Source of the DNA: JAJTHB01 sp033763775
Lineage (GTDB): Bacteria; Pseudomonadota; Alphaproteobacteria; Rickettsiales; SXRF01
Length of the DNA: 33,804 bases
Assembly (NCBI GenBank): GCA_033763775.1
Contig: JANRJW010000006.1
Coordinates: forward strand, 1-33,804
Direction: 5' to 3'
Positions 24,962 through 32,190 of this stretch are shown in pieces; the stretch's first letter is position 1, and every line of letters starts with the position of its first letter. Below the pieces are notes generated by a model that worked only from the letters and a program-made list of their open reading frames with translations, was not told where the DNA came from and did no database searches. A program made the position numbers and the translations under genes.

Positions 24962-24978
24962 TGTCATAAAAGGTTCAT
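24962..24978. promoter_or_regulatory. Motif shared with the region before the orphan gene at 16950
   Basis: TGTCATAAAAGGTTCAT matches TGTCATACAAGGATTCAT at 16840-16857 apart from one substitution and one missing base. It lies 52 bases before the orphan start at 25030. The two genes may answer to one regulator. Confidence 0.35.
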
Positions 24979-25029
24979 ACAACCAAGCCGCAGAACAGAC
25001 TAAAATGAAACCATAACGAGGTATTCGGC

Positions 25030-25500
25030 ATGGCCGCACCAGAACAAGCTCAAGGAATTGGTAAGCAGGTCATGGATGGCCTGCAATGGCTTGGCGAAAA
25101 ATCCATCGAGCTTGCCTCTAAAGGCGTTCAGGTGGCGGCAAGCGGATTAGGTGCGCTGATTGCCATGATTCCCGGCATGAGCGCCTTGGGCGAGGCGGTC
25201 GCCTCGGCGGGGGTATCACGCGGGGGAACTGAAAGCTCCCGTTCTGAAAGTACTGTTGTGGCTCCATCACCGAGCCCTGCGGTGGCCACCAGTCAGCAGC
25301 AGTCAAGTAGTGTACAGGCCCCCTCATTTCCTGATAACATCGCCAATCTGGCAAAAGCAGCTGCGATGCCAATGGTAAGTCTGGCCGGCGCCTATCAGGT
25401 ACAGAACGTAAGTCCGGAGGATATCGGCGGGTTTATTTTGCCTGCAAACCTGCCGAATATTATTGGTCAGTCGCGTGGCGCGTCCATGGCAATCGGCTAG
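25030..25500 (+). CDS. Orphan protein with a hydrophobic Gly/Ala segment
   Basis: A 156-residue protein I do not recognise. An amphipathic N-terminal helix (about 5-35) leads to a hydrophobic segment at about 36-62 with GLGALIAMIPGMSALGEA, then a Ser/Thr/Gln-rich disordered stretch (65-105) and a short ordered C-terminus (NVSPEDIGGFILPANLPN). GAGG lies eight bases before the ATG. It resembles the orphan at 16950 only in having one Gly/Ala hydrophobic helix in a polar protein and in its upstream motif. The parS region starts ten bases after its stop. Confidence 0.7.
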   Translation: MAAPEQAQGIGKQVMDGLQWLGEKSIELASKGVQVAASGLGALIAMIPGMSALGEAVASAGVSRGGTESSRSESTVVAPSPSPAVATSQQQSSSVQAPSFPDNIANLAKAAAMPMVSLAGAYQVQNVSPEDIGGFILPANLPNIIGQSRGASMAIG

Positions 25501-25509
25501 TTCTTAAAA

Positions 25510-25525
25510 CGTTTCACGTGAAACA
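25510..25525. promoter_or_regulatory. parS site (ParB/Spo0J binding)
   Basis: CGTTTCACGTGAAACA matches the conserved parS palindrome TGTTTCACGTGAAACA at 15 of 16 positions, including the entire core GTTTCACGTGAAAC. ParB loads here to organise and segregate the chromosome. Confidence 0.92.
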
Positions 25526-25534
25526 TTTTTAAAG

Positions 25535-25569
25535 CCCTCTCCCTCTCAGGGAGAGGGTTGGGTGAGGGT
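25535..25569. repeat. CCCTCTCCCT-type interspersed hairpin repeat between the parS sites
   Basis: CCCTCTCCCT (25535-25544) and AGGGAGAGGG (25548-25557) form a perfect 10 bp inverted repeat with a CTC loop, followed by TTGGGTGAGGG. This is a widely dispersed intergenic repeat type in proteobacterial genomes. It lies exactly between the two parS sites. Confidence 0.7.
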
Positions 25570-25581
25570 TAATTAGCAAAT

Positions 25582-25597
25582 TGTTTCATGTGAAACA
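25582..25597. promoter_or_regulatory. Second parS site
   Basis: TGTTTCATGTGAAACA matches parS at 15 of 16 positions (one C to T change in the central CG). Its centre is 72 bp from the first site. The remainder of the gene-free stretch (25598-25744) is A/T-rich with short hairpins (GCGCT/AGCGC near 25660; GATTC/GAATC near 25671). Confidence 0.88.
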
Positions 25598-25705
25598 TTT
25601 TGGGTGCAATTTTCCAATAAAAACTATCTTCCTGAGCACAAACAAACCTACCATGCGCTATATACAGCGCTGATTCTTTGAATCACCCGTTTCCGAAAAA
25701 TCGTG

Positions 25706-25736
25706 CTACAGGATCCCTGCTTTCGCAGGAATGACA
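25706..25736. repeat. Partial interspersed repeat (GGATCC...GCAGGAATGACA)
   Basis: CCTGC (25716-25720) and GCAGG (25725-25729) form a small hairpin inside CTACAGGATCC...GGAATGACA. On the minus strand it begins TGTCATTCCTGCG and contains GGATCC, the same general family as the element inside mtaB (TGTCATCC...GGATCC). Only one arm is clear, so it may be a truncated copy. Confidence 0.6.
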
Positions 25737-25744
25737 AAAAAAGA

Positions 25745-25776
25745 AAAACGCCGGACGAGGGGGCATCCGGCGTTTT
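25745..25776. terminator. Terminator of the flgFGAH operon
   Basis: AAAACGCCGGA (25745-25755) and TCCGGCGTTTT (25766-25776) form a perfect 11 bp stem around a ten-base loop. It lies 30 bases after the flgH stop, and on the minus strand the A-rich left side gives a T run. It may work in both directions. Confidence 0.88.
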
Positions 25777-25805
25777 AGGCGGGGGCGCGACTTTCGCGCT
25801 ACGCG

Positions 25806-26585
25806 TCAGAAGGGGGCAAGGGCATCGACGACCTGGCTTCCCCAGCGACCCCGCTGGACATCGCTGAGTTGCCCGCGACCACCATAGGTGATGCGTGCTT
25901 CAGCGATCTGGGTAGAGTCAATGGTGTTATCCGATTTAATGTCCTGCGGACGGATAACACCTTTCACGGTGAGTTCTCGAATTTCACTGTTAATCAGGAT
26001 TTCCTGACTGCCATCGATCACAAAATTGCCATTGGGCAGCACCTGCGTAATCAGTGCCGCAATTTGCGTATCGATTTTTTCTTTGCGCTTGATGGCACCA
26101 GTGCCCTGCGTGTTGGTGCTACCGGTTATATCGAGCAGGCTCGTCGGCGTGGCTGGATCTTTCAGTGGCAGTTTGTTGCCGAGAATTTCAACATTGCCCG
26201 CCAGTAGATTTTCAAAACCAAACACCTTCGGCGCGCCGAGTCGTTCGCCGGTGCTACGGTTGGCTTGCGTCTGGTTATCGACCTCCGCCTTGTCATCAAT
26301 GCTGATATTGATGCGCAGAATATCACCCACACGCGCCGCGCGCTGGTCGCGGTAGAAGGCGCGTGCGCCCGGCTGCCATAGCGAATTGGCATATTGTTTG
26401 GCGGGCGGCTGATTTTCTGGCAGCGGCCAGCTCATCGGACGGTAGTCGGGTTTTTCCTGTGGGTTAACCACTTCGGAAAATGGTGGTGGTTTGCCGACAT
26501 TATCAAGCTTATCCAGCGTGCTGGAGCAGGCGGTCAGCAGCGAGCTTGCCAGTAGCACGGCGGCAAATTTACGGGATAGCAGCAT
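25806..26585 (-). CDS. flgH: Flagellar L-ring lipoprotein FlgH
   Basis: FlgH forms the L ring in the outer membrane around the flagellar rod. The 259-residue protein has a lipoprotein signal ending in SLLTAC (Cys20), the conserved region SLWQPGARAFYRDQRAARVGD and the FlgH C-terminal half with LPNGNFVIDGSQEI and RPQDIKSDNTI. The start overlaps flgA by 17 bases. It is the last gene of the flgF-flgG-flgA-flgH operon; flgI and flgJ are not in the window. Confidence 0.96.
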   Translation of the reverse strand: MLLSRKFAAVLLASSLLTACSSTLDKLDNVGKPPPFSEVVNPQEKPDYRPMSWPLPENQPPAKQYANSLWQPGARAFYRDQRAARVGDILRINISIDDKAEVDNQTQANRSTGERLGAPKVFGFENLLAGNVEILGNKLPLKDPATPTSLLDITGSTNTQGTGAIKRKEKIDTQIAALITQVLPNGNFVIDGSQEILINSEIRELTVKGVIRPQDIKSDNTIDSTQIAEARITYGGRGQLSDVQRGRWGSQVVDALAPF

Positions 26586-27378
26586 AACGAACTCCTGTAT
26601 TGCCGGTGTGAATCACCGCTGTTTTTTCATCCTGAACCACGGCGCGCACCAGCTTCTTGCTGGAAAGATTGCGCACATTGATGGTGCTGCCGAGGCTGCC
26701 ATCTTCCAGCGCCTGCGCGGTGGTGCTGATGGAAACGCCAGGCGAGCGATAATCCACCTGAATAATGTCATTTTTTCGAATCAGCGCGGGCTGCGCAATT
26801 TCCTGTTCGCGAATGGGTCGTCCGGCGGAGATGCTGCGAACCGGCGATTTGCCAACCAGCGCGGCGGCATCAGCAATCGTGTCGCTGCGCGTGCGCGACA
26901 GGCTGAAGTCACGAACTTCGAGATCCGCCTCCTGAATCACATCCCCCGGGCGAACCTGACGTTTTAAAACCGGCACGCTCATCACCTCATCATAGCGGCC
27001 GCCCACCGGCATGGCGGAGATCACCTGACCATCGCTCAGAAACATCAGGCTTGCCTGCCAGCGCGAGGTGTTTTTATCAAAGCTGAGTCCGCGTATTTCA
27101 ACTGATAGCGGCTGCGCATGAGAAAAGAGCGTGTCATCGCTGCGACCCGTGATGCTGGCGCTGACTTTGCTACCAGCGCCGCGCTCGGCGAGCGCAAAGC
27201 TGATTGCTTCTTCGGCATCGCGGCTGGTGAGCACAAAGAGCTCGGTACCCGGCGCATGGAGGGCTACGGGCGTAGCCGCTGCCGGCGAAGGCAGCTGCTC
27301 GATGGTGGCAAAAGCCAGCGATGGCACCACAAAACCGGCCACACAGCTCACAACAAAATACCTAAAAATAAGGCTCAT
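26569..27378 (-). CDS. flgA: Flagellar P-ring assembly chaperone FlgA
   Basis: FlgA is a periplasmic chaperone for P-ring (FlgI) assembly. From ATG 27378 the protein has 269 residues: a signal peptide (MSLIFRYFVVSCVAGFVVPS, cut near AFA), a divergent N-terminal part and a C-terminal SAF domain with RQVRPGDVIQEADLEVRDF and ISAGRPIREQEIAQPALIRK. The 13 further in-frame upstream codons overlap flgG and are not used in this call. It starts four bases after the flgG stop. Confidence 0.93.
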   Translation of the reverse strand: MSLIFRYFVVSCVAGFVVPSLAFATIEQLPSPAAATPVALHAPGTELFVLTSRDAEEAISFALAERGAGSKVSASITGRSDDTLFSHAQPLSVEIRGLSFDKNTSRWQASLMFLSDGQVISAMPVGGRYDEVMSVPVLKRQVRPGDVIQEADLEVRDFSLSRTRSDTIADAAALVGKSPVRSISAGRPIREQEIAQPALIRKNDIIQVDYRSPGVSISTTAQALEDGSLGSTINVRNLSSKKLVRAVVQDEKTAVIHTGNTGVRYAAIP

Positions 27379-27382
27379 GATC

Positions 27383-28168
27383 TTACACGCTCTGAGTGAG
27401 TGATTGCAGCATTTCATCCGTTTTGGAGATCACGCGGCTGGTCATCTCATAAACGCGCTGAGCGCGAATCAGATTGGTCAGCTCTGTGACTGGATTGACG
27501 TTGGAGGTTTCAAGAAATCCCTGAATAATGGTGCCAAACCCATCCACGCCCGGGTTGCCGGTGGTGGGGGTGCCGGATGCGGCGGTTTCCAGATAGAGAT
27601 TCTGGCCAATGGCCTGCAGACCGGCTTCATTCACGAAGGTAGCAGTCTGTAGCTGGCCGAGATTCTGGGGCGCAGTCTGACCGGGAATGGTGGCAAACAC
27701 CTCACCGGACTGATTCACGCTGACGCTGATGGCGTTGGTTGGCACCGTGATGGCGGGCTGAACCTCGAAGCCATCGCTGGTGACAAGCACGCCGGTAGGG
27801 CTGAGCTGCAGCGCGCCGGCGCGTGTGTAGGCGGTGGTGCCGTCGGGCTGGGTAATCTGGAAATAGCCTTTGCCCTGAATGGCGAGATCCAGCGGATTTT
27901 CGGTGTTCTGGAGCGTGCCCTGACCGGTGTTGCGGTAAATCGCGGCGGTGCGAACGCCAAGACCAATCTGCACCCCGGTGGGAACAATGGTTCCGGTATC
28001 GGCGGAGTTGGTGCCGACGCGGCGGGCGTTCTGATAGAGCAGATCCTGAAATTCCGGGCGCTGCAGCTTGTAGGCGGTGGTGTTGATGTTCGCAAGGTTC
28101 TGCGAGGTCACATCCACATAGAGCTGCTGTGCCTGCATGCCGGTAGCGGCGATATCCAGAGAGCGCAT
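27383..28168 (-). CDS. flgG: Flagellar distal rod protein FlgG
   Basis: FlgG forms the distal rod that crosses the periplasm. The 261-residue protein is the usual length. It has the N-terminal rod motif MRSLDIAATGMQAQQLYVDV and SQNLANINTTAYK, the middle GVQIGLGVR and GYFQITQPDG, and the C-terminal helix SNVNPVTELTNLIRAQRVYE. AGGA lies upstream of the ATG, and flgF ends 19 bases before it. Confidence 0.97.
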   Translation of the reverse strand: MRSLDIAATGMQAQQLYVDVTSQNLANINTTAYKLQRPEFQDLLYQNARRVGTNSADTGTIVPTGVQIGLGVRTAAIYRNTGQGTLQNTENPLDLAIQGKGYFQITQPDGTTAYTRAGALQLSPTGVLVTSDGFEVQPAITVPTNAISVSVNQSGEVFATIPGQTAPQNLGQLQTATFVNEAGLQAIGQNLYLETAASGTPTTGNPGVDGFGTIIQGFLETSNVNPVTELTNLIRAQRVYEMTSRVISKTDEMLQSLTQSV

Positions 28169-28187
28169 AAATGTGTCCTATCCTATC

Positions 28188-28916
28188 TTATCCTTGTTGA
28201 GCCCAGGTGTTGGCGGCTTTACGTTGCAAATCATAGACCACTTCGATGAAACGCGCGGTGCTGCCCACGGAGCGCGAGACATCAATCATGTGTGTCATCT
28301 CCAGCACGGGTTTGACATTCGCGCCTTCCAGCACCCCCTGAACAATGCGTGCCTGCGGTGCATCCTGCGGTTCGATATCGGTTTTGTAGAGGCGGTCGCC
28401 GACACGTTCGAGCAGCTGCTCGTTATCAAAACGCACCACGCTCATGAACGCGAACTCCTCGCCATTGACTCGCACCGAGCCATTCGTGCCCACTTCGATA
28501 TTGCGTGCCCCTTCCGGCAGGGTGATGCGTTGCTCGCCCGGCCCCAGCACCGGATAGCCGTCTGGTGTGGTGATGATACCGCTGGCATCAATCTGAAAAT
28601 TTCCGGCGCGCGTATAGCGAATACCCAGCGGCGTTTCGATCATGAAGTAGCCATCCCCCTGAATCGCAAAATCCATCGGGTTGCCGGTAGAAATCATCGA
28701 GCCGCTTTCCGTGTTGCGGTAGGTGGAAATATCGTAGGCAAACGACATCGGGTTTCGCACACCCTGATTCACATCCTTGGTCAGGTAGGAATTAAACAGC
28801 ATGTGCTGCGAGTTGTAGCCAGTGGTGTTGCTGTTGGCGATATTGTTCGCCGTCACTTCCATATCACGGAAGAGAGCCAGCTGCCGCGAGAGCATGATAT
28901 AGACGCCGTTATCCAT
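28188..28916 (-). CDS. flgF: Flagellar proximal rod protein FlgF
   Basis: FlgF is a proximal rod subunit. The 242-residue protein has LSRQLALFRDMEVTANNIAN, then SNTTGYN, GYFMIETPLGIRYTRAGNF and the C-terminal VLEGANVKPVLEMTHMI. It is the first gene of the flgFGAH operon, behind a sigma-54 type promoter (28965-28980). It is divergent from fliL across a 143-base gap. Confidence 0.94.
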   Translation of the reverse strand: MDNGVYIMLSRQLALFRDMEVTANNIANSNTTGYNSQHMLFNSYLTKDVNQGVRNPMSFAYDISTYRNTESGSMISTGNPMDFAIQGDGYFMIETPLGIRYTRAGNFQIDASGIITTPDGYPVLGPGEQRITLPEGARNIEVGTNGSVRVNGEEFAFMSVVRFDNEQLLERVGDRLYKTDIEPQDAPQARIVQGVLEGANVKPVLEMTHMIDVSRSVGSTARFIEVVYDLQRKAANTWAQQG

Positions 28917-28964
28917 AGCAGAAAAGCACCTTCATTCATCAAACACATTGATGCGAATATTGAA

Positions 28965-28980
28965 TGCATGTTTCGTGCCA
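28965..28980 (-). promoter_or_regulatory. Sigma-54 (RpoN) promoter of flgF
   Basis: On the minus strand TGGCACGAAACATGCA matches the -24/-12 consensus (TGGCACG-N4-TTGCW) at all but one informative position, with GG and GC exactly ten bases apart. The expected start lies about 35-40 bases before the flgF ATG. Sigma-54 control is usual for rod and hook genes in many alphaproteobacteria, with a FlbD-type activator; the activator is not in the window. Confidence 0.82.
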
Positions 28981-29059
28981 AATGTTGCGGGCGTGTAAAT
29001 TCAGTTGCGTTTTACGCTTACTGTCGTAATGGAATAACGAACCGCTTGCAGGAGAGACC

Positions 29060-29623
29060 ATGGCCAAAGACGACGCAAAAAAACCAGATGACGCCGCCGA
29101 AGCAAAAGATGCCGCCAAGGCCGAAGGCGGCGAAGCAGTAGAAGGCGCAGAAGGCGAAGCGGGCGCGGGTAAAAAATCGAAAAAGAAAATGATCATCATC
29201 GGCGTGGCAGCGCTGGTCGTGCTGCTGGCTGGTGTTGGCGGTGCCTATTTTGCTGGCCTGTTTGGTGGTCACGGTGCGCCGGAAGGTGAAGCTCAGGAAA
29301 CCGAAAGCAAGCCGGAAAAGGTGGTGTTTTACACGCTGCCGGATTTCCTTATCAACCTCAACACCAGTGGCCGTACGGCAAGCTTTCTGAAAACTACGGT
29401 GATTCTCGAAGTTGCCAATCAGGAAGATATTCCGAAAATTGAAGCGAACCTGCCGCGTGTGGTGGATGCAATCAACACCTATCTTCGCGAGCTGCGCGCC
29501 AGTGATCTTTCCGGCTCGGCGGGCGTGCAAAGGCTGCGCGAGGAGCTGCTCATCCGCGCTAACAAATCGCTCGCGCCGGTCAAAATCAATGATGTGCTGT
29601 TTAAAGAAATTGTGGTTCAGTAG
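29060..29623 (+). CDS. fliL: Flagellar basal-body protein FliL
   Basis: FliL associates with the stator/MS-ring region and supports torque. The 187-residue protein has a long Ala/Glu/Lys-rich cytoplasmic start (1-43), one membrane helix (about 44-66, MIIIGVAALVVLLAGVGG) and the periplasmic FliL domain (VVFYTLPDFLINLNTSGR, later RLREELLIRANKSL). AGGAGA lies before the ATG. The gap to fliM (93 bases) contains a small inverted repeat (CATGGCA at 29628 with TGCCATG at 29642) that may reduce read-through. Confidence 0.93.
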   Translation: MAKDDAKKPDDAAEAKDAAKAEGGEAVEGAEGEAGAGKKSKKKMIIIGVAALVVLLAGVGGAYFAGLFGGHGAPEGEAQETESKPEKVVFYTLPDFLINLNTSGRTASFLKTTVILEVANQEDIPKIEANLPRVVDAINTYLRELRASDLSGSAGVQRLREELLIRANKSLAPVKINDVLFKEIVVQ

Positions 29624-29716
29624 CGCGCATGGCACGGCAATTGCCATGAACTGTGCAAAGCGGGATTGTCGCAGGCGACAGCCTGTGTTATAAGTTACTG
29701 AACGATAAGGTCTCTT

Positions 29717-30793
29717 ATGGCTGATAACGACACCAATCAGGATGATGCCGCCGCCGCCGAATGGGCGGCGATGCTGGAAAAAGACGAGGGCGCCGCGGCA
29801 AGCGGCGAGCCGGCAGAGGCGCAGCGCATCCTCAATCAGGATGAGATTGATAGCCTGCTCGGCTTCGATACCAAGGCGGGTGGCAACAGCAAAACGGATG
29901 GTATTTTCGCCATTCTCGATAAATCGATGACAGCCTATGAAAAGCTGCCGATGATCGAGGTGGTGTTTGATCGCATGGTCAGGCAGATGTCCACCAGCCT
30001 GCGCAACTTCACCTCAGAAAACGTGGATGTCAGCCTCGATTCAATGACGAGCATCCGCTTTGAAGACTATCTCAACTCTATTCCGCTGCCGGCGCTGCTC
30101 GTGGTGTTTCGCGCGGTGGAATGGGAAAATTTTGGCATGGTGACGGTCGATAGCTCGCAGATTTATTCGCTGGTGGATATTCTGCTCGGCGGTCGCAAGG
30201 CGAACCGTCCGGCGCGTGTGGAGGGCAGACCCTACACCACCATTGAGCAGGATATCGTCAAGCGCGCGATCGATGTGGTGCTGGCGGATATGAGCAGCTC
30301 CTTTGAGCCAATCTCGCCAATTACATTTCATTTTGAGCGTCTGGAGACCAATCCACGCTTTGCCACCATCACCCGCCCGGGCAACCCGGCGCTGCTGGTG
30401 AAATTCCGTGTGGAAATGGTAGAAAATCGCGGCGGCATGATTGAAGTGCTGCTGCCGCACACCACGCTGGAGCCTATCCGCGACCTGCTGCTGCAGATGT
30501 TCATGGGCGAAAATTTCGGCCAGGACACGGTGTGGGAAAAACATCTCGGCAAAGAGCTGCGCAACGCCAATGTGGAGATCGAAGCCGTGCTCAAAGAAAA
30601 AATGGTGACACTGAAAGATGTCATGAGTTTCAAAGTCGGCAGCACACTGCTGATGGACTGCACGCCCGACGACGAGGTGACCATGCGCTGCGGCGGCATT
30701 CCGGTGACCACCGGCCTGATGGGCAAAGTGGGTGAAAGCATGGCCATTTCACTCAACGACGCCATTCAGCGTAAAATGAGGGAAGCAACATGA
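29717..30793 (+). CDS. fliM: Flagellar motor switch protein FliM
   Basis: FliM is a C-ring protein that binds phospho-CheY and sets rotation direction. The 358-residue protein has a 36-residue N-terminal extension before the CheY-binding peptide (RILNQDEIDSLLGF, 37-50), the middle CheC-like domain (VVFDRMVRQMSTSLRNF; later FRAVEWENFGMVTVDSSQIY) and a C-terminal SpoA domain with MTLKDVMSFKVG. AAGG lies eight bases before the ATG. The stop overlaps the next gene's ATG (ATGA). Confidence 0.97.
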   Translation: MADNDTNQDDAAAAEWAAMLEKDEGAAASGEPAEAQRILNQDEIDSLLGFDTKAGGNSKTDGIFAILDKSMTAYEKLPMIEVVFDRMVRQMSTSLRNFTSENVDVSLDSMTSIRFEDYLNSIPLPALLVVFRAVEWENFGMVTVDSSQIYSLVDILLGGRKANRPARVEGRPYTTIEQDIVKRAIDVVLADMSSSFEPISPITFHFERLETNPRFATITRPGNPALLVKFRVEMVENRGGMIEVLLPHTTLEPIRDLLLQMFMGENFGQDTVWEKHLGKELRNANVEIEAVLKEKMVTLKDVMSFKVGSTLLMDCTPDDEVTMRCGGIPVTTGLMGKVGESMAISLNDAIQRKMREAT

Positions 30794-31410
30794 CCGGAAT
30801 CATCGCGAATCTGCTGCTGAACATCGTGATTGTCGGGCTTCTGGCCGCTACCATCAGCTATTGCTGGGTGCTTAATCGTCGCATCAAGCTGCTGCAGGAT
30901 AGCAAAAGCGAGCTGGCGCAGCTGTTGACGCATTTCGATGAATCCACCCAGCGCGCCTCGGAAAGCATTGTCGCGTTGCAAACCGCGAGCAAACGCATCG
31001 GCGAGAATATTCAGCACCGTATTGAAAAAGCCAATTACGTGATTGATGATCTTGGTTTTCTGGTTGAGCGCGCCGGAAAAATTTCAAGCCAGCTGGAAGC
31101 CAGTGTGGCGGTTAGCCGCGCGCGCAGCCGTGCCAGCATTGATTCTGAGCCGGCGTTCGAGCCGGCGGAGCAGCCCGCACTCGTGAAGCCTACACCGACG
31201 CTGGAATCACGCCGCAGCAGCCCAGAAAAAACAGGCAAGGAAAAAGCCGTTGCATCGCTCGAGGCGGTGCTGGAGCGCGTGGTTGGCCGAAACAAGCCCG
31301 CACCAGAAAGCGACGACGAAGCGCCGGCTCCCTCCAAATCAGCTATTCGCGGGCGCTCGAAAGCAGAGCAGGAGCTGCTCGATATTGTCCGCAGCGGTCT
31401 GAAAGGGTAG
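30790..31410 (+). CDS. DUF6468 family protein
   Basis: A 206-residue protein with an N-terminal membrane helix (about 5-26), a conserved coiled-coil region (RRIKLLQDSKSELAQLLTHF) and a second helix through IEKANYVIDDLGFLVERAGK; the second half is Pro/Ser/Glu-rich and disordered. This matches the DUF6468 family that follows fliM in alphaproteobacteria. Function is unknown; its position suggests a motor or stator-associated role. It overlaps fliM by four bases and ends three bases before motE. Confidence 0.8.
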   Translation: MTGIIANLLLNIVIVGLLAATISYCWVLNRRIKLLQDSKSELAQLLTHFDESTQRASESIVALQTASKRIGENIQHRIEKANYVIDDLGFLVERAGKISSQLEASVAVSRARSRASIDSEPAFEPAEQPALVKPTPTLESRRSSPEKTGKEKAVASLEAVLERVVGRNKPAPESDDEAPAPSKSAIRGRSKAEQELLDIVRSGLKG

Positions 31411-31413
31411 GGC

Positions 31414-32190
31414 ATGCGGCTTATTCCACTGACCATTGGTGCGGCCAGCCTGCTTCTTGTGGTGAAAATGACGGATGTCGCGCGCGGCACCGAAGCGCTT
31501 TCTGAGGCGCTGTTTATTTCCCGCGTGCAGGCACAAACCGAGGAGCCAGCCGCCCAGCCCGCCAAAGAACCAGCGGCCAAACCCGAGGCAGAAGCCAAAC
31601 CCGCCACCCAGGAACCGGCTAAAAGTGATGACGCGCAGGGTGGTGCTAAAGATGCTAAGAAAGACGCTCCCAACCCGAACGTGACAGAAACCGCCGGTGA
31701 TGTCGCCGATCGCACCTTCAGCAAGGTCGAGCTGGAGCTGCTGCAGAACCTGGCCAAGCGCCGTGATGAGCTGCAGCGCTGGGAAACGAATATTCAGGTG
31801 AAGGAAACGGCGCTCGATGCCACGGAAAAACGCATCAACGATAAAATCGCCCAGATTGAGGCGATGAAAAAAGAAGTCAGTGAGCTGCTCGCGGAATATA
31901 ACACCAAGGAAGATGCAGAGATTCGAAGTTTGGTTCGTATTTATGAGAACATGAAGCCGCGTGATGCCGCCCGTATTTTTGATGAGCTGGAAATGCCAGT
32001 GCTGCTGATGGTGGTGGATAAAATGTCAGAAAAAAAAGCCGCCCCCATTCTTGCTGAAATGTCGCCGCAGAAGGCCAAGGCCGTCACGGTGCAGCTGGCG
32101 GCGCAGCGGCAGATTAACAATGCCAAATTCAATACGATTACGGCGACGCCCAGCAATCCTTTACCCTCTTCTTCGCCGCCATCACCATAA
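31414..32190 (+). CDS. motE: MotE-like flagellar protein (MgtE N-terminal domain)
   Basis: A 258-residue protein with an N-terminal hydrophobic helix (about 1-24, signal or anchor), a Pro/Ala/Glu-rich linker (40-95), a coiled coil (about 103-165) and a C-terminal MgtE-N/FliG-like domain with RIYENMKPRDAARIFDEL and AAPILAEMSPQKAKAVTVQL. This fits alphaproteobacterial MotE, a chaperone for the periplasmic motor protein MotC. Here it adjoins DUF6468 rather than motC, so the partner is unsure. Its stop overlaps the next ATG (TAATG). Confidence 0.83.
   Translation: MRLIPLTIGAASLLLVVKMTDVARGTEALSEALFISRVQAQTEEPAAQPAKEPAAKPEAEAKPATQEPAKSDDAQGGAKDAKKDAPNPNVTETAGDVADRTFSKVELELLQNLAKRRDELQRWETNIQVKETALDATEKRINDKIAQIEAMKKEVSELLAEYNTKEDAEIRSLVRIYENMKPRDAARIFDELEMPVLLMVVDKMSEKKAAPILAEMSPQKAKAVTVQLAAQRQINNAKFNTITATPSNPLPSSSPPSP

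Noticed and set aside
25601..25744. Possible replication origin beside parS
   Set aside because: A/T-rich with small hairpins but no DnaA boxes (TTATCCACA-like) or neighbouring origin genes were seen.
28137..29141. Plus-strand frame of 334 residues opposite flgF
   Set aside because: His/Arg-rich shadow of flgF; it runs across the sigma-54 promoter and into fliL.
29018..29647. Minus-strand frame opposite fliL
   Set aside because: Phe/His-rich shadow of a clear FliL gene.
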